The notes: generated from the letters alone by a model not told the origin. A stretch of DNA of 64,000 nt from JBMNMU01 sp050953505 (GCA_050953505.1 JBMNMU010000001.1:1302001-1366000); one strand, 5' to 3'; numbered from the stretch's first letter, positions 8,613-18,001 are shown. Numbers and translations: made by a program.

Positions 8613-9257
8613 TTATTCAAAATTCCTAATGACATGTTCAATTTTGTAGCCTTGCTCTTCTAGCCTTTTTTCCACGTCTTCTGTATCCGCTGCGTTGGTT
8701 CTAATCACCACATCGCTTGTTCCGCCTCCACCTCTGAAGGCTGCAATATGAGTGATGTTTACATCAAATGATTTAAAGATTTCCCCAATATCTGCAAGAG
8801 CCCCAGGAACATCTGCTGCTAAAACGGTGATTCTGCTTCCAGCCTCCCTAAACCCTAACAAATCTATAAATGCATCAAAGATATCGCTTTCTGTTATAAT
8901 TCCAACTAATTTATCATCCTTCACAACAGCCAACGTACTGATTCTGTTTTCACGCATCCGCAGCGCCGCTACCTCCAAAAGGTCATCAGGTGAAACAGTG
9001 ATAACATCTTTTGTCATAGCATCACTTACCTTCGTTTTAGATAGTAAATAATTTAGCTCGAAAATGCTAAGGGTTGTGGCCTTTGTTGGAGATACTTTTT
9101 GTATGTCACCATGAGTCAGCATACCAACAACCTTTTCACCGTCAACAACTGGTATGCGCTTCAGATTTTTTTCACGCATTAATTCAATAACCTCATTGAT
9201 AGGCGCGTCAAATCTAATAGTGTATGGGTTCGCAGTCATTTTATTTTTTACATACAT
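8613..9257 (-). CDS. CBS-ACT domain protein, AcuB-like
   Basis: A 214-aa cytoplasmic protein. Two CBS motifs occupy about residues 1-125 (HGDIQKV and GIITESDIFDAF strands) and an ACT domain occupies about 138-214. The layout matches AcuB-like proteins, named from Bacillus acetoin utilisation, whose molecular role is unclear. ACT domains commonly bind amino acids and CBS pairs bind nucleotides. The gene starts 2 bases after livF stops and is the last gene of the liv operon, so a role as a branched-chain amino acid and energy sensor is plausible but inferred. The same arrangement is frequent in clostridia. Confidence 0.85.
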   Translation of the reverse strand: MYVKNKMTANPYTIRFDAPINEVIELMREKNLKRIPVVDGEKVVGMLTHGDIQKVSPTKATTLSIFELNYLLSKTKVSDAMTKDVITVSPDDLLEVAALRMRENRISTLAVVKDDKLVGIITESDIFDAFIDLLGFREAGSRITVLAADVPGALADIGEIFKSFDVNITHIAAFRGGGGTSDVVIRTNAADTEDVEKRLEEQGYKIEHVIRNFE

Positions 9258-9259
9258 TA

Positions 9260-9967
9260 TTATTCCCCTCCTAAATACGACTTTTGTATTTCCGTGCTTG
9301 ATGCCAGTTCCTGTCCTGTTCCGCTTAGGACGATAGATCCTGTTTCTAAAACATATGCTCTATTTGCAATTGATAATGCCATATTTGCATTTTGCTCCAC
9401 TAAAAGAATTGTCGTGCCTGCTGCATTAATGTCTTTTATAATTTCAAATATTTCACGGACTAAAAGAGGTGCAAGACCCATGGAAGGCTCATCGAGAAGC
9501 ATAATTCTCGGTCTAGACATAAGAGCTCTACCCATAGCAAGCATCTGCTGCTCTCCCCCTGATAGGGTTCCTGCCATTTGTTTTTTTCGCTTTCCAAGAA
9601 TAGGAAAACGTTCATACACCATTTCTATGTCACTCTTGATCCCTGCTTTATCTTTTCTTAGAAAAGCTCCCAGCTCCAAGTTTTCAAGAACTGACATCTC
9701 TGGGAAAATCCTTCTACCTTCAGGAACTTGAGAAATCCCCATTTCAACCCTTTTTGTCGCAGGAATTGCAGTAATATCCTTGCCCTCTAAGGAGATTTTA
9801 CCCGAGGTAGGCTTTATTAAACCAGAAATTGTACGTAAGGTGGAGGTTTTTCCTGCACCATTTGCACCAATTAGTGTTACGATTTCTCCTTCATTAACGG
9901 TTAAAGAAACATCTTTAAGGGCATGGATGACTCCGTAATGTATATTAAGATCTTTAATTTCAAGCAT
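9260..9967 (-). CDS. livF: Branched-chain amino acid ABC transporter ATPase LivF
   Basis: A 235-aa ABC ATPase of the LivF subfamily. It shows Walker A GANGAGKT, signature LSGGEQQMLAMGRAL and Walker B IMLLDEPSMGL. The LivF-typical C-terminal segment contains LVEQNANMAL. It works with LivG on the cytoplasmic face of the LivHM permease. An upstream ATG at 9976 overlaps the ribosome binding site. The ATG at 9967 lies 9 bases after GGAGG and is preferred, which leaves an 8-base overlap with livG and suggests translational coupling. Confidence 0.95.
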   Translation of the reverse strand: MLEIKDLNIHYGVIHALKDVSLTVNEGEIVTLIGANGAGKTSTLRTISGLIKPTSGKISLEGKDITAIPATKRVEMGISQVPEGRRIFPEMSVLENLELGAFLRKDKAGIKSDIEMVYERFPILGKRKKQMAGTLSGGEQQMLAMGRALMSRPRIMLLDEPSMGLAPLLVREIFEIIKDINAAGTTILLVEQNANMALSIANRAYVLETGSIVLSGTGQELASSTEIQKSYLGGE

Positions 9968-10745
9968 TTGTAACATCCTCCCCTAAGTAGGCTTCTATAA
10001 CCTTTTTGTTTGACCGAATCTCCTCAGGCTTTCCGGACGCAATCATCATGCCATAATCCAGAACGTAAATGCGCTCACATATCTTCATTACTAAGGACAT
10101 ATCATGTTCGATTAGCAAAATAGTGAGGTTAAATTCTTTACGAATCCAATCAATGGTTTCAGTTAATTGTGCGGTTTCTTGAGGGTTCATACCAGCTGCC
10201 GGCTCATCTAGTAGTAGCATAACTGGTTTGGTAGCCATGGCTCTAATAATTTCCAAGTGCCTTTGTTCTCCATAAGGTAGATTTTTGGCTAGCTCATTTT
10301 TTTTATGAGATAAGTGAAAAATATCTAGTAGTTCATTAGCATCTGATTTTAGTCTGGCCTCCTCCTCATAAAATCTATTGGAGCGGAACAATGCCTCAGG
10401 CATCTTGTATTTAATATTCTGATGCATTGCTATTCGAACATTATCTAAAACTGACAGGTCTTTGAATAATCGAATATTCTGGAACGTACGAGATAAACCT
10501 GCCTTGGTAATATTATATGGTTTTTGTCCTCCCAGCTCTTTAGTCTGTCCATCAGCATTTAGCTTGATGCTGCCAGATGTGGGGGCATATACGCCTGTTA
10601 ATAGGTTAAATAATGTAGTCTTGCCTGCTCCGTTAGGGCCGATAAGACCCACCAATTCTCCTTTATCTATTTGCATACTTACATTGGAAACAGCTGTAAG
10701 TCCACCAAAGGATTTGGTTAGTTTTTCAACTGAAAGTAGTGACAT
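9960..10745 (-). CDS. livG: Branched-chain amino acid ABC transporter ATPase LivG
   Basis: A 261-aa ABC ATPase of the LivG subfamily: Walker A GPNGAGKTT, signature LPYGEQRHLEIIRAM, Walker B MLLLDEPAAGMNP, and the extended loop between Q-loop and signature that marks LivG. AGGAGG precedes the ATG. It sits between livM (14 bases upstream) and livF (overlapping), and the two ATPases form the motor heterodimer of the importer. Confidence 0.95.
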   Translation of the reverse strand: MSLLSVEKLTKSFGGLTAVSNVSMQIDKGELVGLIGPNGAGKTTLFNLLTGVYAPTSGSIKLNADGQTKELGGQKPYNITKAGLSRTFQNIRLFKDLSVLDNVRIAMHQNIKYKMPEALFRSNRFYEEEARLKSDANELLDIFHLSHKKNELAKNLPYGEQRHLEIIRAMATKPVMLLLDEPAAGMNPQETAQLTETIDWIRKEFNLTILLIEHDMSLVMKICERIYVLDYGMMIASGKPEEIRSNKKVIEAYLGEDVTNA

Positions 10746-10759
10746 TACTAGCTCCTCCT

Positions 10760-11710
10760 TTACTCTATTCGCTCATCTTTTTTTCGGAGCTTGAAGAGAT
10801 CTGTGATTTCTTTTGTTCCGAAAAGCCCTTGTGGTCTAAAGATCATAATTAGCACCAAAAGCGCTGCATATACAATCATTCTCACGGCAGTAAAGGCCTG
10901 AAGGAATGTGGTAATAATAGCAAGTAGTATTGCTGCCACAATGGAACCTGTCATACTGCCTAACCCACCGAACACTACGATAACTAAAATATCTATAGAC
11001 TTTAAGAATCCAAACAAATCCGGCTTTAAGAAATAAAAATATGAGGCATAAAGGGCACCAGCCACACCGGCAAAAAATGCACCTATGGCAAAGGCCATGA
11101 CTTTATAAAATGTGCTGTTTATCCCTACGGATTCAGAAGCAATTTCATCTTCTCTTATAGATATACAAGCTCGGCCATGAGAAGACCTGAGGAAGTTATT
11201 AATCAATATCACTGCGGTTACTGTAAAAAAAGCAAGCCAGCCCCAGTTTACAAAACGTGGTATCCCATTTAAGCCCGCAGCACCATTTGTAATTTCGAGA
11301 TTTAAAAAAATGACTCTGATAATTTCTGCCATACCTAATGTTGCAATTGCAAGATAATCTCCCTTTAGACGAAGTGTAGGGATACCAATGATAATCCCTA
11401 TCAAAGTTGCAGCGAGAGCACCTGCTAGAACTCCTATAACAAACCCTGTCGTGGAATTCATTCTCATAGTAATCATGGCACACACATAAGCACCTATAGA
11501 CATAAACCCAGCATGCCCAAGTGAAAACTGTCCGGTAAAACCCGTAACCAGATTCAGGCTCACCGCTAAAATAATATTAATACATATGGTTGCAATAGTG
11601 ATTTGGTAGAAACTATTTATAATTCCTATATTCACCAATACTTGAACAATAATAAAGGCTAATATTATGGAAGCCAGAATCAGTAAATTCTTTTTCGTCA
11701 ATGCTTTCAT
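10760..11710 (-). CDS. livM: Branched-chain amino acid ABC transporter permease LivM
   Basis: A 316-aa polytopic membrane protein with about 9-10 hydrophobic segments. It carries the LivM/LivH permease signature around GLNLVTGFTGQFSLGHAGFM-like text near residue 60 and the ATPase-coupling segment near SIREDEIASES (about 185-195). It ends in a charged cytoplasmic tail. It begins 3 bases after livH stops, so the two permease genes are tightly coupled. Confidence 0.94.
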   Translation of the reverse strand: MKALTKKNLLILASIILAFIIVQVLVNIGIINSFYQITIATICINIILAVSLNLVTGFTGQFSLGHAGFMSIGAYVCAMITMRMNSTTGFVIGVLAGALAATLIGIIIGIPTLRLKGDYLAIATLGMAEIIRVIFLNLEITNGAAGLNGIPRFVNWGWLAFFTVTAVILINNFLRSSHGRACISIREDEIASESVGINSTFYKVMAFAIGAFFAGVAGALYASYFYFLKPDLFGFLKSIDILVIVVFGGLGSMTGSIVAAILLAIITTFLQAFTAVRMIVYAALLVLIMIFRPQGLFGTKEITDLFKLRKKDERIE

Positions 11711-11713
11711 CTA

Positions 11714-12592
11714 TCACACCTTCTCCCTTACATTTTTGCCTAGTAGCCCTGCCGGTTTAATAATCAGAATAATAATGAGAATGGCAAATACAGCAGCATC
11801 CCTGTACATGGAATTTCCGTATCCTGATACAAGTGTCTCCAAAATACCAATAGCTAGACCTCCTATCATGGCCCCAGGAATACTTCCGATACCACCAAAA
11901 ACAGCTGCGATAAAAGCTTTCAGACCCGGCATCATACCCATAAGGGGATCGATGGAGTTATAATAAATACCCACTAAAATTCCTGCTGCTCCTGCAAATG
12001 CTGAGCCTATAGCAAAGGTAGCGGATATGGTTTTGTCAACTTTAATTCCCATAAGCTGTGCTGCGTCCTTGTCGATTGATACGGCGCGCATAGCTTTTCC
12101 CGTCTTGGTTTTGTGTACAATAAATTGTAAAATAATCATTAATATAATAGCTGTGACTACAATATAAATCTGTTGCGTATTGATAACAATATTCCCAAAG
12201 TAAAAGGTCTTTGTGGAAAGCAACTTTGGATAAGATCTTACCTCTGCCCCCACAAAAAACATCATCACATATTCCAGGAGCAGGGATACACCTATAGCTG
12301 TGATAAGTACAGCGATTCTTGAGGATTCTCGAAGAGGCTTATAGGCCACTCTTTCTATTATCATACCTAAAATCGCACAAGTAATCATTGAAAATATCAG
12401 CGCTGGAAAAAATCCAAGATTTGTGTAAGTTGTTACTGCAAATCCTACATAAGCGCCAATCATGTAAACATCTCCATGAGCAAAATTAATTAGCTTAATA
12501 ATTCCATAGACCATGGTATAGCCTAAAGCAATCAGTGCGTAAATACTGCCTAAGGAGACCCCGTTTACCATCTGTTGTAAAAACTGGTCCAA
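11714..12592 (-). CDS. livH: Branched-chain amino acid ABC transporter permease LivH
   Basis: A 292-aa integral membrane permease. It has the family pattern ALGYTMVYGIIKLINFAHGD near residues 22-42, the coupling motif MRAVSIDKDAAQLMGI, and the C-terminal GGIGSIPGAMIGG. The start is a TTG, 6 bases after GGAGGTG. It is the first gene after the substrate-binding protein gene and is separated from it by a strong stem-loop. Confidence 0.94.
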   Translation of the reverse strand: MDQFLQQMVNGVSLGSIYALIALGYTMVYGIIKLINFAHGDVYMIGAYVGFAVTTYTNLGFFPALIFSMITCAILGMIIERVAYKPLRESSRIAVLITAIGVSLLLEYVMMFFVGAEVRSYPKLLSTKTFYFGNIVINTQQIYIVVTAIILMIILQFIVHKTKTGKAMRAVSIDKDAAQLMGIKVDKTISATFAIGSAFAGAAGILVGIYYNSIDPLMGMMPGLKAFIAAVFGGIGSIPGAMIGGLAIGILETLVSGYGNSMYRDAAVFAILIIILIIKPAGLLGKNVREKV

Positions 12593-12635
12593 GGCCTACA
12601 CCTCCAAATTAGAATAAAATTTCGTATGTAACAAT

Positions 12636-12669
12636 AATTAAGTTAGAGTGAAATTACTCTAACTTAATT
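12636..12669 (-). promoter_or_regulatory. Intercistronic stem-loop between livJ and livH
   Basis: AATTAAGTTAGAGT and ACTCTAACTTAATT form a perfect 14-bp stem with a 6-base loop. There is no proper T-run, so it fits a 3'-end stabiliser or partial terminator that raises the level of the binding-protein message over the permease genes. Confidence 0.6.
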
Positions 12670-12750
12670 AATCTTAGTTATTATATCTTTTCAATTATTA
12701 ATAGTCAATGTAAATACAGATATTCATAGTGAATATAAATACAGAATAGT

Positions 12751-13953
12751 TTAGTTAGGGTTAACCTTTACACTGCTAGCCTGAACTCCATTCTCAAGTT
12801 TAATTACTACAATGGATTTTATCGGGTTATGGTCTTCACCCATATCAAAGGTTCCTGTAACTCCAGCAAATCCTACTGTTGAAGCCAGAGCGTCCTTAAT
12901 ATCTTCAGGATTTGTGCTTCCTGCACGGCTTATCGCATCTGCAATGAAGTAACCTAAGTCATATCCCAGAGCATTAAATGCGTTAGGATCTGTTCCATAC
13001 TTTTCATTATACCCAGCTATAAAATCTTGCACTAAAGGATCCTGGTCTAAGGATGAATAATGGTTGGAGAAATATACATCCGTTAAAGCATCTTCTCCGG
13101 CAAGTTCCAGTAAAACAGGGGAGTCAAATCCGTCAGCTCCTAGAATCGGTGCTGTTATTCCAAGATCTCTAGCTTGTTTGATAATAAGTCCAGCTTCTTG
13201 ATAATATCCAGGGATAAAGATTACATCATAATCCAGATCTCTTACACTTGTAAGTATTCCGTTAAAATCCTTATCTTTTGAAACATAGCCCTCATGTGCA
13301 AGGATTTCTCCACCAGCGCTTTCAAAGGTAGCAATGAAGTTCTTTGCTAGACCTTCCGCGTAATCACTGGATTTATCTTGAATAAGTACAGCTTTTGTAG
13401 CTCCTAAATTATCTGCTGCAAAGTTTGCCATAGTAACACCTTGGAAAGAGTCATTAAAGCACAGACGGAAGACATAATCATTAACGTTTCCGCTTGTATC
13501 AATGGTTACACCCTCGTCAGCTGTTGCTGATGCAGATATGATAGGTATTTTGTTTCCCATTGCTACTGGAATAGTAGCCATGAAGTCACCGGAAGTAGCA
13601 GGGCCTAGGCATGCCACCACCTTATCTTGAGTCATAAGTCTTGTAGCCAGTGAAGTAGCCTCTGCAGGCTCAGACTTATTATCTACTTTAACGGGTACGA
13701 TTTTTATCTTTCCATCGATCCCGCCAGCTTCATTGATTTCATCAAAGGCCATCATGATACCATCAACGGAAGATTGTCCGTAGGAGGCTACTGGGCCTGT
13801 AAGCTCGTAGTTAATACCTATTTTTACTTCTGTAGCTGCTTCTCCGTTGTCTCCGCTTCCATTGTCAGCATTATCGCCACCACATGCAGCCAGAGAACCC
13901 ATTACCAATACTAGTGCAAGTAATAGTATAAGGGATTTTTTAAATTTTTTCAT
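12751..13953 (-). CDS. livJ: Branched-chain amino acid ABC transporter substrate-binding lipoprotein
   Basis: A 400-aa periplasmic-binding-protein-like lipoprotein. A signal peptide (1-23) ends in lipobox LAAC. A D/N/G/S-rich linker then leads into a Peripla_BP_6 domain from about residue 42 (KIGINYELTGPVASYG). It delivers Leu/Ile/Val or related amino acids to LivHM. Its gene is first in the operon, with AAGGTGG 6 bases before the ATG and a strong promoter upstream. The exact ligand cannot be told from the sequence. Confidence 0.93.
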   Translation of the reverse strand: MKKFKKSLILLLALVLVMGSLAACGGDNADNGSGDNGEAATEVKIGINYELTGPVASYGQSSVDGIMMAFDEINEAGGIDGKIKIVPVKVDNKSEPAEATSLATRLMTQDKVVACLGPATSGDFMATIPVAMGNKIPIISASATADEGVTIDTSGNVNDYVFRLCFNDSFQGVTMANFAADNLGATKAVLIQDKSSDYAEGLAKNFIATFESAGGEILAHEGYVSKDKDFNGILTSVRDLDYDVIFIPGYYQEAGLIIKQARDLGITAPILGADGFDSPVLLELAGEDALTDVYFSNHYSSLDQDPLVQDFIAGYNEKYGTDPNAFNALGYDLGYFIADAISRAGSTNPEDIKDALASTVGFAGVTGTFDMGEDHNPIKSIVVIKLENGVQASSVKVNPN

Positions 13954-13978
13954 AGTACACCACCTTAACTTAATTTTA

Positions 13979-14011
13979 ATTCATATTAATATGAATATCT
14001 ATTTGTGTCAA
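13979..14011 (-). promoter_or_regulatory. Promoter and palindromic operator of the liv operon
   Basis: On the minus strand a perfect TTGACA (14011-14006), a 17-base spacer and TAATAT (13988-13983). The -10 lies inside a perfect 18-bp palindrome ATTCATATTAATATGAAT (13979-13996), a natural operator for a dimeric repressor. Confidence 0.75.
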
Positions 14012-14070
14012 CAACTTTTTTTATTATTTATTGTGTAAGATAAACAAAAAACTGACAAAGTCATAAAGAA

Positions 14071-14096
14071 AAAGCTCCTATTGATTTAGGAGCTTT
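14071..14096 (-). terminator. Terminator of hppA
   Basis: A perfect 10-bp stem AAAGCTCCTA/TAGGAGCTTT with a 6-base loop. It is followed on the minus strand by TTTCTTTATG, about 70 bases past the hppA stop. Confidence 0.7.
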
Positions 14097-14163
14097 AGCT
14101 TTTTACACCAATTTTTTATAAATATTCATATTTTGTATGGTAAATGCTACTAAGAGCTATATT

Positions 14164-16191
14164 TTAGCCTATAAGACTACCTACAGCTACAAATAGAGGT
14201 GCAAATACCAGTGAAATGATAGTCATTAACTTAATCAGGATATTGATAGAAGGACCAGAAGTATCCTTGAATGGATCTCCTACTGTATCTCCTACAACAG
14301 CTGCCTTATGAGCCTCGCTGCCTTTTCCACCAAAATGACCTTCTTCAATATATTTTTTGGCATTATCCCATGCTCCGCCTGCATTGGCCATCATAATTGC
14401 TAATAATACGCCGGATGAAAGAGCTCCTGCAAGCATGCCACCTAGTGCTTCTGTTCCCATGATAAAGCCTACTGCTAAAGGTGCAATGATAGCTAGAAGT
14501 CCAGGCGCAAGCATCTCTTTTAGCGCTGATTTCGTACTGATATCTACGCATCTTGCATAATCAGGCTTTGATGTACCTTCCATGATGCCTTTGTCTTCTT
14601 TAAATTGTCTTCTTACCTCTTCGATCATCTCATTTGCAGCTTTACCTACAGAATCCATAGTCATAGCAGAAAATAGGAATGGAAGCATAGCTCCGATAAA
14701 TAGGCCTGCAATGACCAATGGGTTTAAAAGGCTGATCTCTGAAAGTCCTACTACTTGAGAGTAGGAAGCAAACAATGCAAGGGCTGTAAGGGCAGCAGAT
14801 CCAATAGCAAAGCCCTTTCCAATAGCTGCAGTTGTATTTCCTACAGAGTCTAGTTTGTCTGTTATTTCCCTAACTTCGTGTGGAAGCTCTGACATCTCAG
14901 CAATTCCACCAGCGTTGTCAGATACAGGGCCATAGGCGTCTACCGCTACAACCATACCTGTTGTAGAAAGCATACCCACTGCGGCCAAAGCAATACCGTA
15001 AAGTCCTGCACAGGCATAAGCAACTAAAATACCTATTGCAATACAGATGATAGGCCATACCGTTGAAAGCATTCCTACACCATAACCACTAATAATAGTA
15101 GTCGCTGATCCAGTCTGTGATTGTTCTGCGATCTTTTTAACATGCTTGTAGTCACCTGATGTATAGATTTCTGTAATTTTACCAATTGCTGTTCCTACTA
15201 TAATACCGGCAATGATAGCGATAGCGGCATTATATGTCCCGAAGAAAGATTTGCTTAGGATTATGGAAGCAACGATAACAATAACACTACTTACATAAGT
15301 ACCTGCATTCAATGCTGATGCAGGATTGGTGTTTTCCCCACCTCTCACAAACATAACACCGATAATAGATGCAACAATTCCAATTGCAGCTAATACAAGA
15401 GGAAAGAGGGATCCATTAACAGAATCTAATAAAAATGAAGATCCAAACATTGGCACAACTTCAGGAATAACCACTGCTAGAGTAATAGCAGATACAATTG
15501 AACCTACATAGGATTCGAAAAGGTCAGACCCCATTCCTGCTACGTCCCCTACATTGTCCCCTACATTGTCTGCGATTACTGCAGGATTTCTTGGGTCATC
15601 TTCTGGAATCCCCGCTTCTACTTTTCCTACTAGGTCAGCACCAACGTCTGCTGCCTTTGTATATATACCGCCACCAACACGTCCAAATAAAGCCATGGAA
15701 GATGCACCCAAGCTAAAGCCAGTGATAACGGAAGCTGATTCTACGCCTAATAAAACAAAAATTAATCCAAGGCCTAATAATCCTAAACCTACAACGCTTA
15801 ATCCCATAACGGCTCCGCTTCTGAAGGCTACCTTTAAGGCTTTGTTCATGCTACCCTCTCTAGCAGCATTTGCTGTTCTAACATTTCCATTAGTAGCAAC
15901 TGTCATTCCGAAGAATCCGGCCAGTACCGAGAATACGGAACCAAATACGTATAAGATTGCTGTTACCCAATCTATACCAAATCCAAGAACTATAAAAATA
16001 ATAACGATGAGAACAACCATTGTTCTGTATTCTCTTTTCAGAAACGCCATAGATCCTTCTCTGATAAATCCGGCAATTTCTCTCATCCTATCTGTACCCT
16101 CGTCAACTTTGCCTACCCAAGAAGCTAGTCCATAAGCGACAATCAAGGCGATTATGGCTATCACAGGTACAGAAATAGCTAAAGCACTCAT
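14164..16191 (-). CDS. hppA: Membrane-bound ion-pumping pyrophosphatase
   Basis: A 675-aa polytopic membrane pyrophosphatase that couples PPi hydrolysis to Na+ and/or H+ export. It contains the signature acidic clusters in the segments VGADLVGKVEAGIPEDDPRN and DNVGDNVGDVAGMGSDLFES (about 182-225), and late motifs including GDTVGDPFKDTSG. GNTTAAIGKG has Ala, not Lys, after the TT pair; in this family that marks the K+-dependent subtype. Na+ versus H+ specificity I cannot assign. GGGAGG precedes the ATG. The gene follows secG and may be read through from the glycolytic genes. PPi-driven pumping would save ATP in a fermenter. Confidence 0.95.
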   Translation of the reverse strand: MSALAISVPVIAIIALIVAYGLASWVGKVDEGTDRMREIAGFIREGSMAFLKREYRTMVVLIVIIFIVLGFGIDWVTAILYVFGSVFSVLAGFFGMTVATNGNVRTANAAREGSMNKALKVAFRSGAVMGLSVVGLGLLGLGLIFVLLGVESASVITGFSLGASSMALFGRVGGGIYTKAADVGADLVGKVEAGIPEDDPRNPAVIADNVGDNVGDVAGMGSDLFESYVGSIVSAITLAVVIPEVVPMFGSSFLLDSVNGSLFPLVLAAIGIVASIIGVMFVRGGENTNPASALNAGTYVSSVIVIVASIILSKSFFGTYNAAIAIIAGIIVGTAIGKITEIYTSGDYKHVKKIAEQSQTGSATTIISGYGVGMLSTVWPIICIAIGILVAYACAGLYGIALAAVGMLSTTGMVVAVDAYGPVSDNAGGIAEMSELPHEVREITDKLDSVGNTTAAIGKGFAIGSAALTALALFASYSQVVGLSEISLLNPLVIAGLFIGAMLPFLFSAMTMDSVGKAANEMIEEVRRQFKEDKGIMEGTSKPDYARCVDISTKSALKEMLAPGLLAIIAPLAVGFIMGTEALGGMLAGALSSGVLLAIMMANAGGAWDNAKKYIEEGHFGGKGSEAHKAAVVGDTVGDPFKDTSGPSINILIKLMTIISLVFAPLFVAVGSLIG

Positions 16192-16233
16192 TTAAATTAA
16201 TTCCTCCCTTTTTTAAATACATTTTAACAACAC

Positions 16234-16257
16234 AAAGAGGCGCTGTTACACCTCTTT
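16234..16257 (-). terminator. Weak hairpin after secG
   Basis: AAAGAGG/CCTCTTT is a 7-bp stem with a 10-base loop and a poor T-tail. It may only attenuate transcription from secG into hppA. Confidence 0.4.
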
Positions 16258-16296
16258 AATTGATTAATGAAAATATTAAATGTCTTGCTGGTAGGT

Positions 16297-16527
16297 TTAC
16301 TCTATCGCAACAAGTATCAGCGAACATAAGATAAAAACTACCGCTGCAATTGAGCTTACCTTGCTCAACAGAGCTTCATAACCCTGGCTCTTCTTTTTTC
16401 CGAAAAGCTGCTCAGCCCCGCCGCCGATAGAACCTGATAGCCCGGCACTGTTCCCAGACTGAAGTAGGATGCTGGCTATTAGCACAATACTGGCTACCGC
16501 AAGCAAAACCATCAGGAATATATACAT
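16297..16527 (-). CDS. secG: Preprotein translocase subunit SecG
   Basis: A 76-aa protein with the SecG layout: an N-terminal transmembrane helix (about 2-23), a Gly/Ser-rich cytoplasmic loop with LLQSGNSAGLSGSIGGGAEQ-type text and a basic KKK, then a second helix (about 55-75). SecG assists SecYEG-SecA translocation. The ATG at 16527 has AGGAGG 6 bases upstream; a longer reading from 16545 is not supported. It follows eno and precedes hppA, whereas relatives have secG directly before rnr. Confidence 0.9.
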   Translation of the reverse strand: MYIFLMVLLAVASIVLIASILLQSGNSAGLSGSIGGGAEQLFGKKKSQGYEALLSKVSSIAAVVFILCSLILVAIE

Positions 16528-16645
16528 ATTGCACCTCCTATACAAGATTAACTTCTAAAGTCTACCACTACCCTTATAAAAAATCAAGCTTTTATTCCAT
16601 GTCAAAGTATTTTCTCTAGAATATTGCTATATTTGATAAGCATTT

Positions 16646-17938
16646 TTATTTGCTCAAGTTGTAAAAAGCTTTTTCCCCTGAATACTGCGCAGATATGTCT
16701 AAAAGCTCTTCAATTCTTAGCAATTGATTATACTTAGCTACTCTGTCGGTTCTAGATGGCGCTCCTGTCTTAATCTGGCCTGCATTGACCCCTACGACGA
16801 TATCCGCAATGGTGACATCTTCTGTTTCTCCCGATCGATGAGAAATAACAGCAGTGTACCCTGCTCGCTTTGCCATTTCAATAGCATCCAAGGTTTCTGT
16901 TAATGTACCGATCTGATTAACCTTAATTAATATTGAATTACCAACACCTAGGGAAATTCCTTTTTCGAGCCTTTCTGTATTGGTGACAAACAAGTCATCT
17001 CCTACTAGCTGTACCTTTTGACCAAGCCTCTGGGTAAGAATTTTCCAACCCTCCCAATCGTCCTCAGCTAAACCATCCTCAATAGAGATAACAGGATATT
17101 TAGTGGTAAGCATTTCATAATAATCTACCATTTCCTCTAGATTTCTCTTTATGCCTTCACCTTTAAAATGATAGGTTTTACTCTCTTCGTCATACATTTC
17201 GGAAGCAGCAACATCAAGGGCAATCTTCACATCTTCACCAGGTTCATAGCCCGCTTTTTTTATGGCTTCCATTATAACTTCTATCGCCTCTTCATTAGAG
17301 GAAAGATTTGGAGCAAAACCACCTTCATCACCTACTGTAGTGCTGAGACCTTTTTCCTTTAGCACTGCCCTTAAATAATGGAAAATTTCAGTTCCCATAC
17401 GAAGGCCTTCTTTAAAGCTTTCAGCATTAACAGGCATAATCATAAATTCCTGAATATCCACATTATTATCCGCATGTTCGCCACCATTCAGAATATTCAT
17501 CATAGGGACAGGAAGGACTTTACCATTTACCCCTCCTATGTATTGAAACAATGGAAGGCCAAGACTATTTGCAGCTGCATGAGCTGCCGCGAGTGAAACT
17601 CCTAATATAGCATTTGCACCAAGCCTGCCTTTATTGTCTGTACCGTCTAGATCAATTAGGGTCTGATCCAACCCTACTTGGTCAAAAATGTTCATTCCAA
17701 TTATTTTTTCTGCTATGACTCCATTTACATGATCTACAGCATTTTGTACACCCTTCCCCAGATATCGGTTTGCGTCCCCGTCTCTCAATTCAACGGCTTC
17801 AAAGATTCCTGTAGATGCACCGGAAGGAACAATAGCACTGCCCATGCTACCATCTTCTAGATAGATTTCAACTTCAACAGTGGGGTTCCCTCTGGAGTCT
17901 AATACCTCCCGAGCAATAACATCTTCAATATATGACAT
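16646..17938 (-). CDS. eno: Enolase
   Basis: A 430-aa enolase that converts 2-phosphoglycerate to phosphoenolpyruvate. The N-terminal DSRGNPTVE, the metal-binding acidic residues in SIEDGLAEDDW and VGDDLFVTN, and the SHRSGETED loop are all present. The length is standard. AAAAGGAGG precedes the ATG. It lies 63 bases after tpiA; the phosphoglycerate mutase gene that normally sits between them is missing, so 3-PG to 2-PG conversion must be encoded elsewhere. Confidence 0.97.
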   Translation of the reverse strand: MSYIEDVIAREVLDSRGNPTVEVEIYLEDGSMGSAIVPSGASTGIFEAVELRDGDANRYLGKGVQNAVDHVNGVIAEKIIGMNIFDQVGLDQTLIDLDGTDNKGRLGANAILGVSLAAAHAAANSLGLPLFQYIGGVNGKVLPVPMMNILNGGEHADNNVDIQEFMIMPVNAESFKEGLRMGTEIFHYLRAVLKEKGLSTTVGDEGGFAPNLSSNEEAIEVIMEAIKKAGYEPGEDVKIALDVAASEMYDEESKTYHFKGEGIKRNLEEMVDYYEMLTTKYPVISIEDGLAEDDWEGWKILTQRLGQKVQLVGDDLFVTNTERLEKGISLGVGNSILIKVNQIGTLTETLDAIEMAKRAGYTAVISHRSGETEDVTIADIVVGVNAGQIKTGAPSRTDRVAKYNQLLRIEELLDISAQYSGEKAFYNLSK

Positions 17939-18001
17939 TTTTATGGCCTCCTTTTAAATGTAAAATGCATAATAAATTCTTAGATCGATTTAAATATAAA
18001 C

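Noticed and set aside
12460..12475. Third copy of the palindrome core (GCCAATCAT)
   Set aside because: Only a short match inside livH coding sequence, not palindromic.
15554..16135. Long open frame opposite hppA (193 codons)
   Set aside because: Lies entirely antisense to a well-conserved gene, with composition that follows from its codons and no binding site.
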